Assembly: GCA_964398225.1 (NCBI GenBank)
Contig: CAYNLY010000011.1
Coordinates: forward strand, 1-35,606
Direction of reading: 5' to 3'
DNA: 35,606 nt
Source: CAYNLY01 sp964398225
GTDB lineage: Bacteria > Pseudomonadota > Zetaproteobacteria > Mariprofundales > Mariprofundaceae
In this document: positions 33,372 to 35,606 of the stretch, piece after piece
Numbering within the stretch: the stretch's first letter is position 1
Layout: every line of letters begins with the position of its first letter
Translations under genes and position numbers: made by a program
The notes under the pieces: model-generated
The model's database searches: none
What the model was told of the DNA's origin: nothing
What the model saw: the letters and a program-made list of their open reading frames with translations, nothing else

Positions 33372-34189
33372 GCCGCGATCGGACGCATGCGGCGCCTGCG
33401 CGATTCGAACGTCGCGATTTCCCGGATGCCGCAGTCCAGAAGGAGCTCGGCGCAATCCCGCCACGCATGGCCCACTTCGCCGGGCGCATGCGCATCCGAG
33501 CCGAACGCGAAGGGGATGCCGAGGCGGGCGGCGCGCTCGACGATCTTCCGCGACGGGTAGATTTCGCCCACGGGCTTCCGCAGTCCGGCCGAGCTGATTT
33601 CCAGACAGCATCCGGCGCGTTTCACGGCTTCGAGCATCGCCTCGATCGCCCCGTCCACCCGCCGGCTGTCGTCGGGCGGGCGGTGGCCGAATTTCTTGAT
33701 CAGATCCGGATGCCCGATGATGTCGAACATGCCGGATTGCGCCGATGCGGCGACGAGCTCGAAGTAGTCGCAGTAGGCCTGTTCGACCGAAACCCGATCC
33801 CACTGCTCGAGGTTGTCCGGATTGTCGAAGCCCCAGTCGCCGATGTAGTGCACCGAGCCGATCACATAGTCCCAGTCGTGGGCCTCGATCATTCGGGCGA
33901 CCTCCGTCTCGGTGCCCGGATGAAAGTCCGCCTCAAGCCCCAGCCGAATGCGCAGTCTGCCGGCATAGTCGGCCTGGGCGCGGAGCACCTCGGCGCGGTA
34001 GTCCGCGAGCTCAGAAGCATCCATCCTCCATGCCGCATCGAAGCCCCCGGGCATCGGGGAGTGGTCGGACATGCCGATTTCGTCGAGTCCGGCGGCCAGG
34101 GCCGCCTCGGCGTAATCGCGCACCGTGCCCACCGCGTGATTGCAGCGTGGGGTGTGCATGTGGTAGTCGGGCAGGGGGGCAAGCTTCAT
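33368..34189 (-). CDS. PHP-family histidinol-phosphatase-like protein (HisJ type)
   Basis: A 273-residue member of the PHP phosphoesterase family resembling B. subtilis HisJ (268 residues), which hydrolyses histidinol phosphate in histidine synthesis. Metal-binding blocks are visible in order: DYHMHTPRCNHA (His 10, His 12, His 18), GMSDHSP, GLEADFHPG, GSVHYIGD, IIGHPDLIK and GSDAHAPGEVGHAW. All nine usual metal ligands appear to be in place, so it should be active. ATG 34189 faces the tRNA promoter divergently. The gene is coupled to the SDR gene through ATGA. HisZ elsewhere in the window makes a histidine role plausible, but a HisB-type phosphatase could also exist in this genome, so another substrate is possible. 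Confidence 0.85.
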   Translation of the reverse strand: MKLAPLPDYHMHTPRCNHAVGTVRDYAEAALAAGLDEIGMSDHSPMPGGFDAAWRMDASELADYRAEVLRAQADYAGRLRIRLGLEADFHPGTETEVARMIEAHDWDYVIGSVHYIGDWGFDNPDNLEQWDRVSVEQAYCDYFELVAASAQSGMFDIIGHPDLIKKFGHRPPDDSRRVDGAIEAMLEAVKRAGCCLEISSAGLRKPVGEIYPSRKIVERAARLGIPFAFGSDAHAPGEVGHAWRDCAELLLDCGIREIATFESRRRRMRPIAA

Positions 34190-34226
34190 GCCGCGATGCT
34201 AGCGGCGGGGAAGGCGGGCCGCGAGG

Positions 34227-34254
34227 TTGACAGCACCGGGCGCCTCGCCACACT
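34227..34254 (+). promoter_or_regulatory. Stable-RNA promoter of the tRNA-Lys/tRNA-Glu unit
   Basis: A perfect -35 box TTGACA (34227-34232) is followed after 16 bases by CACACT (34249-34254), which keeps the key A and final T of the -10 box. The next bases up to the tRNA-Lys gene are GC-rich, the kind of discriminator seen at stringently controlled stable-RNA promoters. Transcription would begin near 34261, only a few bases before the tRNA at 34267. Confidence 0.6.
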
Positions 34255-34266
34255 TCGGGCGCCTCG

Positions 34267-34342
34267 GCGCCCATAGCTCAGTTGGTAGAGCAGCGGACTT
34301 TTAATCCGTGGGTCCTAGGTTCGAGTCCTAGTGGGCGCACCA
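34267..34342 (+). tRNA. tRNA-Lys (anticodon UUU)
   Basis: A 76-base cloverleaf including encoded CCA. Acceptor GCGCCCA pairs with TGGGCGC; the D arm contains AGCTCAGTTGGTAGAGC; the anticodon stem GCGGA/TCCGT encloses loop CTTTTAA (anticodon TTT); the T arm carries GGTTCGAGTCC. It is the first gene of a two-tRNA unit, with tRNA-Glu 53 bases on. The spacer contains a GGCGCG/CGCGCC hairpin (34355-34371), a likely processing structure. Confidence 0.98.
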
Positions 34343-34395
34343 GATCCGGTTGACGGCGCGGTCTTCGCGCCTAGGCTTCGCGCCCAACCGAAGAC

Positions 34396-34472
34396 GTCCC
34401 CATCGTCTAGTCGGCCTAGGACACCGCCCTTTCACGGCGGCAACAGGGGTTCGAATCCCCTTGGGGACGCCA
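34396..34472 (+). tRNA. tRNA-Glu (anticodon UUC)
   Basis: A 77-base cloverleaf with encoded CCA. Acceptor GTCCCCA pairs with TGGGGAC, discriminator G; anticodon stem CCGCC/GGCGG encloses CTTTCAC (anticodon TTC); the T arm has GGGGTTCGAATCCCC. The gene is intact although the neighbouring serine recombinase gene on the other strand ends inside it at 34432. Its 3' half is therefore the probable attachment site of the element to the right. Confidence 0.98.
34432..34472. other. Probable element junction (att) at the 3' end of tRNA-Glu
   Basis: The stop codon and last dozen codons of the recombinase lie in the reverse complement of the tRNA-Glu anticodon stem, T arm and acceptor stem. Translated tRNA ends of this kind (residues SPRGFEPLLPP) are typical at integrase genes whose element has inserted into a tRNA 3' end. 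GC content falls just after 34472. The exact crossover point cannot be fixed without the other end of the element. Confidence 0.6.
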
Positions 34473-35606
34473 CCTTAACCCCAGTTATGTGCGCATAACT
34501 GGGGTTTATTTTTAGATTGTCTCCATCAAGCTCGGCATGGCTGATGCAGGAGCGCAGCAGCCCTTTCTTCTTCTCGATATCTCCTTCCCTGAACTCGTTT
34601 CGGAATTTTTCCAGAAACGCGACGATGGCGGCATCGGACATATCGAGCAGGTCCGTCTTTTTCGGTCGAATGCTCTCCAGTTGATCGATCAGGGCTGCAC
34701 GCTCTTCCTCGAGCTGATCAAGCCGAGCCAAGAGGGGACGCTGGTGCTTGACCTGCGGAAGGAGATTGACGATTTCATCTACCTGTTTATCAATCTCCGC
34801 AATCGCCTTCTTGAGGCGTTCGGATGCATCGACCTCGCCGGATTTTCTATGACGACCGATTTCGCTTCGGAGGGTTTCGCGCAGTTCCTTGATGGTTTCG
34901 GGCGACATGATTCTCTCAAACAGAACATCGATCACGGCTTTCTCGATGGTTTCCTGCTTGATGCCCCGGTTTCCGCAGCGTGCGTGACAACGATAGTAGC
35001 CGGCAGCTCCATCCATGTTGGCTCCGCAGCGGCAGCGCAGGATGCCGGACAAAAGGTATGGTGTGATGCGTTTGCGCTTTCTCGATGCACGCTCGGCTTC
35101 CCGACGAGCGATCAGTGTTTCCGCCTCTTCTTCCGTGATCATAGCTTCATGGGTATTACGCTGGATGACCCATTCCTTGCGGTCTCTATAGCGGGAGCCT
35201 CCGACATATCGGCCATCGATGCATTCGTTGTGGCGGTTCCATACCGTGTGGCCGGCATAGGTCAGGGCTGATTCCTCGACGTAGATCATCGTGGTTTCTG
35301 CGGCCTTGATCCCAAGCTCCCGAATCAGGTGTTTGCGCGCGACATTGTTGAGGCGTCCCCTTAGATAGGCCTGAATCTTGTCGAATGTCTTGGGATCGGG
35401 AACAAGTCGGCTCTTGGTGATGGGTTCGCCGTCGCGGGTGCCGACCACGACCTTTTCAAGCTTGTAGCCGATGGGCGCCCGGCCGCCGGCTCGCCAGCCT
35501 TGTTGGACATTTTCGCGCATGCCTCGAAGTCCGTCCATTTTCGACTTCTGGGAATGGAACTCGTCGAAGATTTCCATCAGCGATTCGAGCACCGAGTCCA
35601 TCAGGG
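34432..35606 (-). CDS. Large serine recombinase, C-terminal part (5' end outside window)
   Basis: About 391 residues of a large serine integrase are present; the catalytic resolvase domain and start lie beyond 35606. In order are the end of the long alpha-E helix (LMEIFDEFHSQKSK), the recombinase domain with GWRAGGRAPIGYKL and RLVPDPKTF, the zinc-ribbon domain (LSGILRCRCGANMDG, YRCHARCGNRGI, four Cys), a coiled coil (about 255-320 of the visible part, DKQVDEIVNLLPQV and LEEERAALIDQLES), and a C-terminus running into tRNA-Glu. The enzyme would integrate and excise its element by a 2-base staggered cut. Codon use and GC content are lower than in all neighbours (27 G/C of 60 in 34561-34620), consistent with acquisition. 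The stop inside the tRNA indicates that the natural C-terminus was set by the integration. Confidence 0.9.
   Translation of the reverse strand, partial: LMDSVLESLMEIFDEFHSQKSKMDGLRGMRENVQQGWRAGGRAPIGYKLEKVVVGTRDGEPITKSRLVPDPKTFDKIQAYLRGRLNNVARKHLIRELGIKAAETTMIYVEESALTYAGHTVWNRHNECIDGRYVGGSRYRDRKEWVIQRNTHEAMITEEEAETLIARREAERASRKRKRITPYLLSGILRCRCGANMDGAAGYYRCHARCGNRGIKQETIEKAVIDVLFERIMSPETIKELRETLRSEIGRHRKSGEVDASERLKKAIAEIDKQVDEIVNLLPQVKHQRPLLARLDQLEEERAALIDQLESIRPKKTDLLDMSDAAIVAFLEKFRNEFREGDIEKKKGLLRSCISHAELDGDNLKINPSYAHITGVKVASPRGFEPLLPP
34473..35606. mobile_element. Left edge of an integrated genomic island or prophage at tRNA-Glu
   Basis: The lower-GC DNA from just behind tRNA-Glu to the window end carries a serine integrase gene directed toward the tRNA and nothing else. 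This is the usual layout at one end of an integrative element. The cargo and the second attachment site are outside the window, so type (prophage, ICE or island) cannot be decided. Confidence 0.65.
34477..34515 (+). terminator. Intrinsic terminator behind tRNA-Glu
   Basis: A perfect 13-base-pair inverted repeat (AACCCCAGTTATG, loop TGCG, CATAACTGGGGTT; 34477-34506) is followed by TATTTTTAG on the + strand. It lies 4 bases after the tRNA-Glu CCA and would end the tRNA transcript. The same DNA encodes residues near the C-terminus of the recombinase on the opposite strand. Confidence 0.75.

Noticed and set aside
34490..34500. GTGCGCATAA resembling the XerC arm of the dif site
   Set aside because: The matching XerD arm and central region are absent; the bases are part of the perfect terminator-like palindrome, so the match is probably chance.

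Overview
The window is a compact, GC-rich chromosomal segment from a proteobacterium, most likely a gammaproteobacterium. The arguments are the recA-recX-alaS order, adjacent hisZ and purA, ApaH, Aat, RNase D, RmuC, TrmL, a large bacterial-type GltB/GltD pair and a sigma-32-type promoter. The genus cannot be read from the sequence. Almost everything is core housekeeping; the only clearly accessory part is the right edge.

Left block (1-15851, all + strand): the 3' part of uvrB; an Hsp20 chaperone gene behind a near-consensus heat-shock promoter; a hairpin-rich intergenic stretch ending in an intrinsic terminator; then a very tightly packed series: two oligopeptide/dipeptide ABC ATPases, a YoaA/DinG-type iron-sulfur helicase, glycerate kinase, aat, thpR, recA, recX, alaS and rmuC. 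After a short gap follow a small cyclic-nucleotide-binding-domain protein, an AI-2E-family membrane protein and apaH. Many neighbouring genes overlap by 1, 4 or 11 bases, so extensive translational coupling is likely.

Middle block: a minus-strand trio (15858-18501) of rnd, an unrecognised 213-residue protein and xth (exonuclease III). Then a + strand run (18660-24881): a class V aminotransferase next to serA (probable serine synthesis), hisZ, purA and an iron-type alcohol dehydrogenase. The next block (24878-34189) is on the minus strand: PHP-family histidinol-phosphatase-like protein, SDR oxidoreductase, gltB, gltD, trmL and pgsA. The + and - runs converge on overlapping stop codons at 24878-24881. 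The 327-base gap between pgsA and trmL is locally AT-rich and carries DnaA-box-like words.

Right edge (34227-35606): a stable-RNA-type promoter drives tRNA-Lys(UUU) and tRNA-Glu(UUC). Immediately downstream lies the 3' part of a large serine recombinase gene on the opposite strand, with lower GC, whose last codons and stop lie inside tRNA-Glu. This marks the edge of an integrated element that continues beyond the window. Functionally the window joins DNA repair (UvrB, RecA/RecX, YoaA, RmuC, XthA), translation and RNA maintenance (AlaS, Aat, TrmL, RNase D, ThpR) and nitrogen/amino-acid metabolism (SerA, HisZ, GltBD, PurA). I saw no CRISPR array, toxin-antitoxin pair or obvious new defence system; the best candidates for something undescribed are listed in the findings.
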